The notes under the pieces: generated by a model | Told to the model about the DNA's origin: nothing | What the model saw: the letters and a program-made list of their open reading frames with translations, nothing else | Database searches by the model: none | Shown here: positions 1 through 6,690 of the stretch, piece after piece | How positions within the stretch are numbered: the stretch's first letter is position 1 | Layout: every line of letters starts with the position of its first letter | Program-made: the position numbers and the translations under genes | DNA from: an uncultured Verrucomicrobiota bacterium | Lineage (GTDB): Bacteria; Verrucomicrobiota; Verrucomicrobiia; Limisphaerales; UBA9464 | DNA: 29,373 bases | Direction of reading: 5' to 3' | NCBI GenBank assembly: GCA_903925515.1 | Contig: CAIYFP010000282.1 | Coordinates: 1 to 29,373, forward strand

Positions 1-223
1 CCCTGGTCGCACTTCCTGTCGTGTCGCCCTCGCTGACCCCGACGGGATCCACGACGCCCATGGGACAATCCTGACCCGGACGTGTCGCGGTCATGGGCGC
101 GCCCCGGGTTACGCCTGCCAAAGGGTCGCGGCTGGTGGAAGATGTCGTGGAGAAATAGACGGCGTGACCCGTGGAAACCCCGTCAAAACCATGGGGTCAG
201 GCCGCATCATTGCGGAACTTGGT
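1..223. other. Window edge, no convincing gene
   Basis: No complete gene is visible. On the plus strand one frame is open from base 3 to a TGA at 72-74 and could be the last two dozen codons of a gene entering from the left, but it has no recognisable motif. The rest, up to the stop of the minus-strand isomerase gene at 224, holds nothing I recognise. Confidence 0.3.
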
Positions 224-1045
224 CTAGACGACACCGCCGAAGAACTTGCGAAACGACTGGATCGTCGCGGCCATCGCGGCCCCTGAATCCGGCAGCGGCC
301 GCACCTCCGCCGAGAGCCATCCGTCATAACCCACCTCCCGCAAGGCCCGCGCGACCGGCCCAACATCGAGATGCCCCATCCCAACCGCCCGCCGGTTCGT
401 GTCCGCGAAGTGAACATGCCCGACCACCGGTCCGGCCCGCCGAACCGCCGCGGCCATGTCCGTCTCCTCGATGTTCATGTGGAACAGGTCCAGCAACAGC
501 CGGACATTCCGCGTGCGAAGCGTGGGCAGAAATCCGAGCGCGTCATCCACCGTGTTGAACAGGTTGGTCTCGTACCGGTTCAACGGCTCATAAAGCAACG
601 GTACATCCAACGCATGGGCGCGCGGCCCGAGTTGGTCCAGTTCCTCAGTCAGCCACGCCAAGGCCTGCTCCCGGCTCACGCCATCCGCCACCCGACCTTG
701 CATGGAACCGAGGATCGCCGGGGCACCAAACCCGCCCGCAAAGTCAATGACGGCGCCGATGAAGTCCCTCGCGCACATCCGCACGTGCGGGTCGGGGTCC
801 GTCAACGAAAGCTTTCGGCGCAACCAACCCGCCCCGGTCCCCATTGCGGCCAATTGCAGCCGATGCTTGCGAAGCAGGTCCCGAAGCTCGCGCCCGTTCA
901 GGTCGTCCGCATGGCCGGGGAAAATCTCGACGCCATCGAACCCCGCACGTGCGGCATGCTCCAACGACTCCGCGAGGCCGTCGTGCAACACGAACGGCCC
1001 CATCCGCGCCTCGGGAACAAGGCAAACTGTCACCGCGCACCGCAT
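224..1045 (-). CDS. Sugar isomerase/epimerase, TIM barrel (D-tagatose 3-epimerase / hydroxypyruvate isomerase-like)
   Basis: A 273-residue protein of the xylose-isomerase-like TIM barrel superfamily. The metal-binding tetrad of the D-tagatose/D-psicose 3-epimerase group is present and correctly spaced: Glu153 in LYEPLNRYE, Asp186 in LLLDLFHMN, His212 in HVHFAD and Glu247 in SAEVRP. Family members use a divalent metal to interconvert ketoses at C3 or to isomerise small hydroxy acids such as hydroxypyruvate. The exact substrate cannot be read from the sequence. There is no signal peptide, so it is expected to be cytoplasmic. The ATG at 1043-1045 lies 27 bases after the erpA stop, so the two genes probably form an operon. 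PVC genomes often carry many paralogues of this fold, which is why I do not assign a gene symbol. Confidence 0.88.
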   Translation of the reverse strand: MRCAVTVCLVPEARMGPFVLHDGLAESLEHAARAGFDGVEIFPGHADDLNGRELRDLLRKHRLQLAAMGTGAGWLRRKLSLTDPDPHVRMCARDFIGAVIDFAGGFGAPAILGSMQGRVADGVSREQALAWLTEELDQLGPRAHALDVPLLYEPLNRYETNLFNTVDDALGFLPTLRTRNVRLLLDLFHMNIEETDMAAAVRRAGPVVGHVHFADTNRRAVGMGHLDVGPVARALREVGYDGWLSAEVRPLPDSGAAMAATIQSFRKFFGGVV

Positions 1046-1072
1046 CGCGCCCGTGTCCCGTGCACCGTGACG

Positions 1073-1438
1073 TCAGGCCTCGAACGACTTGCCGCAGCCG
1101 CACGTGCTCGCGGCCTTGGGGTTCTTGATCTTGAAGCCGCCGCCCGTCAGCGCGTCGCTGTAGTCAATCACGCTGCCCGCGATGTAGTTGGCGCTGAACG
1201 GGTCCACCACCACCCCAACCCCATGAAACTCCACCACAAGGTCGTCCGCACGCCTCTCGTCGAAGACCATCCCGTACTGCATGCCCGAGCAACCGCCACC
1301 TTCCACGAACACGCGCAGGCTCTTGCCCGCGTTCGCGGCGTCCGATTCCAGCATCGATGCGATTTGCCGCGCGGCGGGCTCGGTGAGGACCACGACGGAC
1401 TCGGCGGCGGCAGGGGAGGAAATGGTTTCAGCGCTCAT
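1073..1438 (-). CDS. erpA: Iron-sulfur cluster insertion protein, HesB/IscA/ErpA family
   Basis: A 121-residue A-type Fe-S carrier that receives clusters from a scaffold and passes them to apo-proteins in the cytoplasm. The three cluster-ligating cysteines of the family are present: Cys50 in EGGGCSGMQY, and Cys113 and Cys115 in STCGCGKSF near the C-terminus. The central part, with DPFSANYIAGSVIDY, is also typical. Length is normal for ErpA with a slightly longer, Ala/Ser-rich N-terminus. It is the first gene of a likely two-gene unit with the downstream sugar isomerase. A sigma70-like promoter lies directly before the ATG. ErpA and IscA/SufA are hard to separate by motif, so the symbol is the best guess and the family is certain. 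YgfZ, another Fe-S-related protein, is encoded at the far end of this window. Confidence 0.93.
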   Translation of the reverse strand: MSAETISSPAAAESVVVLTEPAARQIASMLESDAANAGKSLRVFVEGGGCSGMQYGMVFDERRADDLVVEFHGVGVVVDPFSANYIAGSVIDYSDALTGGGFKIKNPKAASTCGCGKSFEA

Positions 1439-1448
1439 TCTTTACGAC

Positions 1449-1475
1449 GCTATAAACGCCCCCCAAACGTGTCAA
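1449..1475 (-). promoter_or_regulatory. Candidate sigma70-type promoter of erpA
   Basis: On the minus strand a perfect TTGACA (complement of 1470-1475) is followed 15 bases later by TATAGC (complement of 1449-1454), or 17 bases later by TAGCGT. The predicted start of transcription falls only a few bases before the erpA ATG at 1438, which would give a nearly leaderless mRNA. Only a weak AAAGA precedes the ATG. The box match is direct observation; promoter activity is inferred. Confidence 0.45.
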
Positions 1476-1564
1476 CGAACCGGTCGTGCCCCTGATCCGC
1501 GCGCAAGCCGTTCCTGATCGCCCGGTTCTCGCCTTACGCCGCGCCAACGGAGCGCTGAACCCAA

Positions 1565-1856
1565 AAACGGCAGTCCAAGAGGGCTTCAAGTCAAGGAAAT
1601 GGCCGACCCATCAAGACAAGGAGGCCCTGTGGGATCCATCCCACACCTCACCCCGCAGGTGAGCTTGGAATGGGCTGGTCCCGGTTGGAGGCCGGCGGAA
1701 ACACGGCCGAGCCATCTCGGCTCTGGCGAGATCACGTCCAGCGGCGGGATGCCGCAGCCGCAGAAAGGCACGGAGGTGCAGCACCGTCGCCGCCGCGTCA
1801 GGGCACGCGGCCTACAGCTTGGGGCAAAGCCCGTGAGCCTTTGGCTCCACCCAGAT
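1565..1856 (+). repeat. Interspersed repeat family B, copy 1
   Basis: About 290 bases that reappear, inverted and diverged, at 4008-4327. Shared landmarks in order include CGGCAGTC, CAAGGAAATGGCC, GAGGCCCTGTGGGATCCAT, a hairpin CTCACC-CCGCA-GGTGAG (1647-1663), TTGGAATGGGC, ATCACGTCCAGCGGC and GGATGCCGC. The hairpin stem is kept in both copies although the loop differs. There is no transposase and no clear terminal inverted repeat. Confidence 0.75.
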
Positions 1857-2067
1857 CCACGCGCAAGGAGTTCTTGAGTGAAGGGCTCTCGCCTCGCGCG
1901 GCGCTGCCAGAGGGTGGATCCCGCGATCGCTCTTCGCGTCTCCGCGTCTTGGCGTGAATCAAAAACCCAGCCTTCCCATGCGCCGGACCCCTGATGCATG
2001 CAGCCGGGATTTCCTTGCGCGAAGACGCGAGGAATGGGGTTTCATGAATGCCCATCCCGGGGTCGAT

Positions 2068-2145
2068 GCCCATCCGTTACGATGGCGTGTTGGCACGAGG
2101 CCTGCCGCAACGCGCCCGATTGCGGATCGCGAGCTTCCCATCTCC
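2068..2145 (+). repeat. Interspersed repeat family C, copy 1
   Basis: A stretch of about 80 bases, starting GCCCATCCGTTACGATGGCG and running through GCGGATCGCGAGCTTCCC. It is found inverted at 6324-6402 with scattered substitutions and one or two small gaps. It sits about 140 bases before the receiver-like gene and is not part of it. Confidence 0.72.
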
Positions 2146-2290
2146 TTGCGCGAGGATTGGGGCGTGCGCCGCGATCCATCCGTCCGGCAACGACCTCCGC
2201 CCCCGCAAGACCCCGCGGTTCCGCGCGTCCGCGCGTCGCCAAACTTCCCTTTTGCCTTCGCCGGACCCGTTGGCCACCGTGCGCGGCACC

Positions 2291-2665
2291 GTGACGAAGC
2301 CGCTTGCCATTGTCTTCTACGAGAAGCTGCTGCCCGGCAGCCGCCTTGCCTTCCGCCTCGCCGACCTCGGATGGCGCGTCTCCGAGGTCAAGCTTGCCAC
2401 CCAGCTCGTCGCCGAGGTCCGCGCCCAGCGGCCCGTCGTCGTCCTCATGGAACTCGCCCTGCGCACCGGCGACTCGTGCCCGGTCATCACCGACCTGAAG
2501 CGCGACCCCGACATCCGCCATGTCCCCGTCCTTGGATTTGGCGATCCCAAGAACAAAAAGCTCTCCGAGGCTGCCATCGCGGCGGGCGCGGGACTCGTCG
2601 CGGCCGAGGCCGGGCTTCTCGAACAGCTTCCCCGCCTCCTGGACCATCTCCTCGCCGTCGAATAA
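2291..2665 (+). CDS. Receiver-like (response regulator fold) protein, degenerate phosphosite
   Basis: A protein of about 124 residues. Its pattern (hydrophobic strand, helix, RPVVVLMELAL, later HVPVLGFGDPKNKKL with a conserved-type Lys, and a final alpha helix) fits a stand-alone CheY-like receiver domain. The usual phosphorylated Asp after strand 3 appears replaced by Glu in VVLMEL, so it may be a pseudo-receiver working without phosphorylation. I chose the GTG at 2291 (protein begins MTKPLAIVFYEK). An in-frame GTG at 2279 is the alternative. Sequence further upstream is repeat, and no strong ribosome binding site is visible. The stop lies 4 bases before hemW, so the two are probably co-transcribed. 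The fold assignment is by pattern and its partner is unknown. Confidence 0.7.
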   Translation: MTKPLAIVFYEKLLPGSRLAFRLADLGWRVSEVKLATQLVAEVRAQRPVVVLMELALRTGDSCPVITDLKRDPDIRHVPVLGFGDPKNKKLSEAAIAAGAGLVAAEAGLLEQLPRLLDHLLAVE

Positions 2666-2669
2666 GCCC

Positions 2670-3875
2670 ATGCATGCGTCGCCCAAGCCCGACCTCCAGC
2701 CGGCGGAGCCCATCCGGCACCTGTACGTCCATGTGCCGTTCTGCTCCCACAAGTGCGAGTACTGCGCGTTCTACTCCGCGCCCGCCAAGGGCGACCAAAT
2801 CCAACGCTACGTCGAGGCGCTTGTCCGGGAGATCGGGCTAGTCGCGCCCCGTTGCCGTCCCGAGACCGTCTTCTTTGGCGGCGGCACTCCCTCGCTCCTC
2901 GGCATCCAGCATTGGGAGACCATCCTTGCCACGTTGCGCCAGCACGCCCTCCTCGGCGCGGCCGAGTTCACCGTGGAATGCAACCCCGCCACCGTGTCGT
3001 CCGACAAGGCCCGCCTCCTTCGCTCCGCCGGCGTCAATCGAGTCTCCATGGGCGTCCAATCCCTCGACGAGGGACTCCTCGAACGTCTCGGGCGCGTCCA
3101 CTCCCGCAGCCAGGTTTTCAAGAGCATCGACATCCTCCGTGACGCGGGATTCGACAACCTGTCCATCGACCTGATGTTCGCCATCCCGGGGCAGACCATG
3201 GCCCTATGGGAGGCCACCCTCGACGAGGCACTGGCCCTCGGCACCGAGCACTTGAGTTGCTACGAGGTGATCTACGAGGAGGACACCCCCCTCTACGAGC
3301 AACTCAAGGCCGGCCGGTTCGACGTGGACGAGGAACTCGCCTGCGCCCAGTACGACCGGCTTGTCGAACGTGCCGACGCAGCCGGGCTCCATCAGTACGA
3401 GGTCGCCAACTTTGGACGCGCAGCACGCGCCGGCCTGACCCCGCCCGCCAGCCCGCCCGACGTGCCGGCGTTCGCATGTCGCCATAATGTCGCCTACTGG
3501 CGCGGGCATGACTTCTTCGGTCTTGGCCCCAGCGCGTCGGAGTACGTGGACGGTGTGCGCTCAAGGAACCGGGCCAGCACGGTCCTGTACGTCGAGTCCG
3601 CCCTGCGGGGGCATCGGGCCAAGGAATTCGCCGAGGCTCTTCCACCGCTCGCGCGCGCAGGCGAGTTGGCCGCCTTCGGCCTCCGCATGAACGCCGGATG
3701 GCCCTTCGACGCCTTCGCCCGACGCACCGGCTATGACCTCCGCGAGGAATGGGCCGACGACATCGCCTTTCTTGTTGGACGGGGCTGGGGCGAATGCCTC
3801 CCTGATCGGTTCCGGCTCACCCCACGGGGCCTGCGCTTCGCGGACACCGCCGCCGAGCGCATGCTGAGGACCTGA
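2670..3875 (+). CDS. hemW: Radical SAM heme chaperone HemW (HemN-like)
   Basis: A 401-residue radical SAM protein. The N-terminal CxxxCxxC motif that binds the 4Fe-4S cluster is Cys25, Cys29 and Cys32 in VPFCSHKCEYCAF. It is followed by FFGGGTPSLL, the ECNP-type strand, GVQSLDEGLLERLGR and SIDLMFAIPGQT, all hallmarks of the HemW/HemN family. The short N-terminus and overall length fit HemW, a heme-binding chaperone, better than true coproporphyrinogen dehydrogenase HemN, which has an N-terminal extension. The C-terminal part with HNVAYWRGHDFFGLGPSAS is also HemW-like. The ATG at 2670 begins just before the family homology and 4 bases after the previous stop. Upstream in-frame sequence back to 2520 lies inside the receiver gene and is not used. 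A family A repeat follows directly. Confidence 0.93.
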   Translation: MHASPKPDLQPAEPIRHLYVHVPFCSHKCEYCAFYSAPAKGDQIQRYVEALVREIGLVAPRCRPETVFFGGGTPSLLGIQHWETILATLRQHALLGAAEFTVECNPATVSSDKARLLRSAGVNRVSMGVQSLDEGLLERLGRVHSRSQVFKSIDILRDAGFDNLSIDLMFAIPGQTMALWEATLDEALALGTEHLSCYEVIYEEDTPLYEQLKAGRFDVDEELACAQYDRLVERADAAGLHQYEVANFGRAARAGLTPPASPPDVPAFACRHNVAYWRGHDFFGLGPSASEYVDGVRSRNRASTVLYVESALRGHRAKEFAEALPPLARAGELAAFGLRMNAGWPFDAFARRTGYDLREEWADDIAFLVGRGWGECLPDRFRLTPRGLRFADTAAERMLRT

Positions 3876-3890
3876 CGGCTGAGCAGGATG

Positions 3891-4002
3891 GATGCAGTTG
3901 GGAAGGCATGATGGCGCCGCACATCCTTTTGCAAGGCGAGGAGTGCGCGAGCAGCGGGCCGGTACAAGGCCCGTGACGAGCGAAGGACGAGGCGCTTGCG
4001 AT
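3891..4002 (+). repeat. Palindromic repeat family A, copy 1
   Basis: About 110 bases matching 29245-29361 in the same orientation. Shared blocks include CAGTTGGGA, GCGCCGCA, CTTT(T/C)GCAAG, CGAGGAGTG, CGGGCC, GGCCCGT, ACGAGCGAAGGACGA and CTTGCGA. The core is an imperfect palindrome, with CGGGCC (3955-3960) facing GGCCCG (3968-3973) and GCAAG facing CTTGC further out, so it can fold into a long hairpin. Both copies lie just downstream of a plus-strand gene (hemW, ygfZ). Confidence 0.8.
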
Positions 4003-4007
4003 GTGGG

Positions 4008-4327
4008 GATGGGTCCAAGCCCCATGGTGGAGCCCATGGCTTCGCCCCGTGCCGTAGGGTGCGCGCCCTCACGCGGCGGCATGGACGCCGCACCTCTGAG
4101 CATCGCGGGCAGAGTGGCAGCGGCATCCTGCCGCTGGACGTGATCCAGCCCGAGGCGAGACGGCTCTGTCACGGTTCCGCCGGGTGCGGGAACCCGGCCT
4201 GCAACCCTCGCCGGCCCATTCCAACCTCACCTGCGGGGTGAGGTCTCCCATGGATCCCACAGGGCCTCGTTGCCTTGATGAGATGGCCATTTCCTTGCCT
4301 TGCAGCCCTCTCTGACTGCCGCTTTTC
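4008..4327 (-). repeat. Interspersed repeat family B, copy 2 (inverted)
   Basis: The reverse complement of this stretch aligns with 1565-1856 over most of its length. The hairpin is CCTCACC-TGCGG-GGTGAGG at 4225-4243, one base pair longer than in copy 1, while its loop has changed. A stem kept with a changed loop hints that the structure matters or mattered. Confidence 0.75.
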
Positions 4328-4415
4328 TGGCTCCATCGTTCCGTACGAGGCCACGAGGCCAAGGCACCAGCTGCCCAGACGCACGGGGCATTGGACCCGC
4401 ATCGAATCCCAAAAT

Positions 4416-4454
4416 GGAAACGAGCGTTGCCCCGTTGGGAAACGCCCGTTGCCC
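4416..4454. repeat. Short direct duplication, 22-base period
   Basis: GGAAACGAGCGTTGCCC at 4416-4432 is repeated as GGAAACGCCCGTTGCCC at 4438-4454, with CGTTG between. The two 17-base units differ at two positions. It lies 25 bases downstream of the rplS stop. Confidence 0.7.
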
Positions 4455-4478
4455 ATGGCCAGACGGCCGGTTGAACCC

Positions 4479-4853
4479 CTACTTCCTTGCGGCGGCCAAC
4501 GTGTCCTTTTCCTTGACCGCCATGGCACCCTTGCCAATGCGGCCGCGCAGGTAGGTCAGCTTGGCGCGCCGGACCGAGCCCTCGCGCTCCACCTCGATCT
4601 TGTCCACGCGGGGCGAATGCGTGGGGAAGATGCGCTCGACGCCCTCGCCGTAGCTGATCCGCCGCACGGTGAATGTCTGGTTCAGGCCGCGCCCACGAAT
4701 TCCCATCACCACGCCCGCGAACGTCTGGATGCGTTCCTTGTCACCCTCCACGACCTTCGTGTGGACGCGCACGGAGTCGCCCACGCTGAACTTCGGCGAG
4801 TCCTTCCGGAATTGCTCGCCCTCGATCTTGTCAAACAATGCAGCTTTGTTCAT
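4479..4853 (-). CDS. rplS: 50S ribosomal protein L19
   Basis: A 124-residue protein with the L19 signature: FSVGDSVRVHTKVVEGDKERIQTFAGVV, then GLNQTFTVRRISYGEGVERIFPTHSP and the RAKLTYLRGR block near the C-terminus. L19 sits at the interface of the 30S and 50S subunits. The ATG at 4851-4853 is chosen because family homology begins there (MNKAALFDKIE) and an AGGAAG ribosome binding site lies 9 bases upstream. The reading frame stays open further upstream but there overlaps trmD. It is the last gene of the rpsP-khpA-trmD-rplS operon, 17 bases after the trmD stop. The C-terminus is slightly longer than in many L19 proteins. Confidence 0.96.
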   Translation of the reverse strand: MNKAALFDKIEGEQFRKDSPKFSVGDSVRVHTKVVEGDKERIQTFAGVVMGIRGRGLNQTFTVRRISYGEGVERIFPTHSPRVDKIEVEREGSVRRAKLTYLRGRIGKGAMAVKEKDTLAAARK

Positions 4854-4870
4854 GGCCTTGTCTTCCTGTT

Positions 4871-5593
4871 CTAAAGTGTTCCCTGTCCGGGCCGCGCTCG
4901 CCGGGAAGGCTTTTCCCAGCGCCGCTTCTCCCATAAATCTGGTCTTCGTTCCGCCGTCCTCCTCGCCGCCTCCGCCCGGCGCCACCGGTCGATCTCGGCG
5001 TGGTTGCCTGACGTCAGCACGTCCGGCACGCCCCATCCCCGAAACTCGGCCGGCCGCGTGTAATGCGGGTATTCCAGAAGGCCGTCGCTGAAGGACTCGT
5101 CCAACGCGCTCGCATCGTCCCCCAGCACGCCTGGCAGCAACCGAGTTACCGCGTCCACCATCACCATCACGGGCAAGGCCCCATTCGTCAGCACGTAGTC
5201 CCCGATCGACACGTCGTCGTCCACCAAGTGCTCCCGGACACGCTCGTCGTAACCCTCGTAGCTCCCGCTCAGGAACAACAAGTGATCCCCACGCGCCCAC
5301 TCCCGGGCCATGCCTTGGTGAAACAATCTGCCGCTCGGCGACGTGAGGACCACCCGGGTCCCCTCGCCCCTCAACGACTCAACGGCTTCAAAGAGCGGCT
5401 CGGGCTTCAGGACCATTCCTGGCCCCCCGCCAAACGGCCGATCGTCCACCGTCTTGTGACGATCATGCGTCCAGCGACGGAGATCATGAACCCGAAGGTC
5501 CAGCTTCCCCGCGTCCCTCGCCCGCCGGACGATGCTTTCGTCCAGCGGCCCCGCGAACATCGCGGGAAACAAAGTCACCACGTCCACCCGCAT
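4871..5593 (-). CDS. trmD: tRNA (guanine-N1)-methyltransferase, m1G37
   Basis: A 240-residue SPOUT methyltransferase that makes m1G37 in tRNAs reading CNN codons and so prevents +1 frameshifting. It starts MRVDVVTLFPAMF and contains RPFGGGPGMV. The trefoil-knot SAM region is GSYEGYDERVREHLVDD, followed by SIGDYVLTNGALPVMVMVDAVTRLLPGVLG and the LLEYPHYTRP block. Two positions differ from the common family pattern: GSYEG in place of GRYEG, and TNGALP in place of the usual SGGELP. The C-terminus is Arg-rich and may be a few residues longer than the folded domain. It lies 18 bases after khpA and 17 before rplS. No strong ribosome binding site is seen, so translation may be coupled to khpA. Confidence 0.96.
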   Translation of the reverse strand: MRVDVVTLFPAMFAGPLDESIVRRARDAGKLDLRVHDLRRWTHDRHKTVDDRPFGGGPGMVLKPEPLFEAVESLRGEGTRVVLTSPSGRLFHQGMAREWARGDHLLFLSGSYEGYDERVREHLVDDDVSIGDYVLTNGALPVMVMVDAVTRLLPGVLGDDASALDESFSDGLLEYPHYTRPAEFRGWGVPDVLTSGNHAEIDRWRRAEAARRTAERRPDLWEKRRWEKPSRRARPGQGTL

Positions 5594-5611
5594 GGATTCG
5601 CGGGAGGACGA

Positions 5612-5848
5612 CTAATCCTCCACCAGGTCGAGCGTGCAACGACGCCCTGCCTTCGCCCCGCCCACCTGGACCAACGAGCGAATCGCCTGGATGGTGGTCC
5701 CGCGGCGCCCGATCACCTTGCCCACGTCCACCGGAGCCACCCGAAGCTGGATCACCGACATCCCGCCACTCCGCTCCACGACGTCCACGCGAACCTCGTC
5801 CGGCTCGTCCACCAGCGCGCGAACCACAAAGAATACAAACTCGTCCAT
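5612..5848 (-). CDS. khpA: KH-domain RNA-binding protein, KhpA/YlqC type
   Basis: A 78-residue protein consisting of a single KH domain. The GxxG loop is GRRG in VDVGKVIGRRGTTIQAIRSLV, followed by a final strand. Members of this family bind RNA, often with a KhpB/Jag partner, and are commonly encoded between rpsP and the rimM/trmD genes, as here. The ATG at 5846-5848 gives the family start MDEFVFFVVRALVD. The longer frame up to 6019 would overlap rpsP and has no family homology. It is placed 89 bases after the rpsP stop and 18 bases before trmD. Confidence 0.92.
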   Translation of the reverse strand: MDEFVFFVVRALVDEPDEVRVDVVERSGGMSVIQLRVAPVDVGKVIGRRGTTIQAIRSLVQVGGAKAGRRCTLDLVED

Positions 5849-5937
5849 GTTGCCCCCGGCGTTTGTTCGTAGCGGTCTTGGTTGTTTAGCTGCCCCGGCC
5901 ACGGCGCCCATGCAACACGCACGCGCCTTGCCGTTCG

Positions 5938-6192
5938 TCAGGCGACGGCCGGCTGGCGAACCGCGTGGCGGATGAAGCTCGCGACGGTGTCCGAGGGCTG
6001 CGCGCCGACCCCGAGCCAATACTTGGCCCGCTCAAGGTCGATCGTGTAGTTCACGCCCTTCTTCACCGGTTGGTAGGTGCCCAGTTCCTCGATGAATTTG
6101 CCGTCGCGAGGGCTCCTGCCATCCGCTACCACGATGCGGTAAACCGGGTTGTTCTTCGCGCCACCGCGCTTCAGCCGAATCTTGACTGCCAT
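5938..6192 (-). CDS. rpsP: 30S ribosomal protein S16
   Basis: An 84-residue S16 with the expected N-terminus MAVKIRLKRGGAKNNPVYRIVVADGRSPRDGKFIEELGTY and the GAQPSDTV motif near the C-terminus, where the bound loop contacts 16S rRNA. Length is typical. It is the first gene of the rpsP-khpA-trmD-rplS operon. The ATG is preceded only by a weak AGG. Upstream of it lies the repeat-containing spacer 6193-6690, so the operon promoter should be in the first hundred bases of that spacer, but I see only poor matches to promoter boxes. Confidence 0.96.
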   Translation of the reverse strand: MAVKIRLKRGGAKNNPVYRIVVADGRSPRDGKFIEELGTYQPVKKGVNYTIDLERAKYWLGVGAQPSDTVASFIRHAVRQPAVA

Positions 6193-6308
6193 AACCTGTC
6201 TGTCTGCTCGTTTCCCCCCTTGGCGACCACCATGGCCTCAAGGGCGAAGGCGAAACCTACCCCACGCCGCGAAGCCCAAGCAAGCACCCTTTTCCCGTGA
6301 TTGCGCGG

Positions 6309-6332
6309 CCCTCCCCCCCATCAGGGGGAGGG
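6309..6332. terminator. Strong GC hairpin, possible transcription terminator
   Basis: CCCTCCCCC (6309-6317) pairs perfectly with GGGGGAGGG (6324-6332) across a six-base loop. No T-run follows on either strand, so intrinsic termination is doubtful. It sits at the edge of the family C repeat copy and may belong to that element. Confidence 0.3.
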
Positions 6333-6402
6333 AAGCTCGCGATCCGCAAGAGGGCGGGTTGCGGCAGGCTACGTGCCCGCACGCCGTTGTGGCGGATGGG
6401 AT
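6324..6402 (-). repeat. Interspersed repeat family C, copy 2 (inverted)
   Basis: The reverse complement matches 2068-2145: the block GGGAAGCTCGCGATCCGCAA is identical, and GTTGCGGCAGGC follows after a few changes. The two copies are inverted relative to each other and flank the region holding hemW and the ribosomal operon. Confidence 0.72.
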
Positions 6403-6690
6403 GAACGCCGTCTTGGGCAGCCACGCGCCTGCCCTCTTCGTGTCTTCGTGTTTTCGTGCGAGGCATTCCCGGCTTCCTCACCCGAGGGATCGCCCAACGT
6501 GACGCCGGTTTTTTGATCACACGAAGATCAGGGCCGAGGCAGGCCTTGGGTTGATGGGGCCAGTGAAACCTGGCCGGTCGGCCAACCCGCCGTTTCATGG
6601 GAAGGCACGAAGAGATCCTGCTGGGTCCACCGCGCGGGGCGAGGACTGGGCACTCAAAACGGTTTGCGCGGGGATCAGGCCCTCCTCGTC

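Larger units (their letters stand above)
1439..2278. other. Gene-free spacer built largely of interspersed repeats
   Basis: This 840-base stretch lies between divergent genes and has no credible coding region. It holds the erpA promoter, a family B repeat (1565-1856) and a family C repeat (2068-2145). Around 1920-1960 there is a stretch reading like repeated CGCGTCT units (TTCGCGTCTCCGCGTCTTGG). Open frames here are short, overlapping, and also found translated in the inverted repeat copies elsewhere, so they are not genes. Part of 1850-1990 also resembles the complement of 6590-6670, weakly. Confidence 0.6.
3876..4478. other. Gene-free spacer of repeats between hemW and rplS
   Basis: About 600 bases between the convergent hemW and rplS genes. 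It is made of a family A palindromic repeat (3891-4002), an inverted family B repeat (4008-4327), roughly 85 bases without recognised features, and a short tandem duplication (4416-4454). No good terminator with a T-run is visible for either gene. Confidence 0.6.
6193..6690. other. Spacer upstream of rpsP with repeat and hairpin
   Basis: About 500 bases without a credible gene. Near 6200-6300 is the presumed rpsP promoter and leader, with no clear boxes. At 6309-6332 is a strong hairpin. At 6324-6402 is the inverted family C repeat. The region 6590-6670 weakly resembles the complement of 1850-1930. The long secreted-protein gene ends at 6691 on the minus strand without an obvious terminator. 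Confidence 0.55.

Noticed and set aside
1439..2278. Remnant of a transposon or CRISPR array in the spacer
   Set aside because: The repeats are few, diverged and mostly inverted rather than regularly spaced. No transposase, integrase or Cas-like frame is found.
2048..2290. Longer N-terminus for the receiver-like protein
   Set aside because: The extra sequence lies in the family C repeat, which is also found inverted at 6324-6402, so it is not protein-coding.
5849..6019. N-terminal extension of the KH protein
   Set aside because: It would overlap rpsP and adds sequence unlike any KH protein. The internal ATG at 5848 matches the family start.
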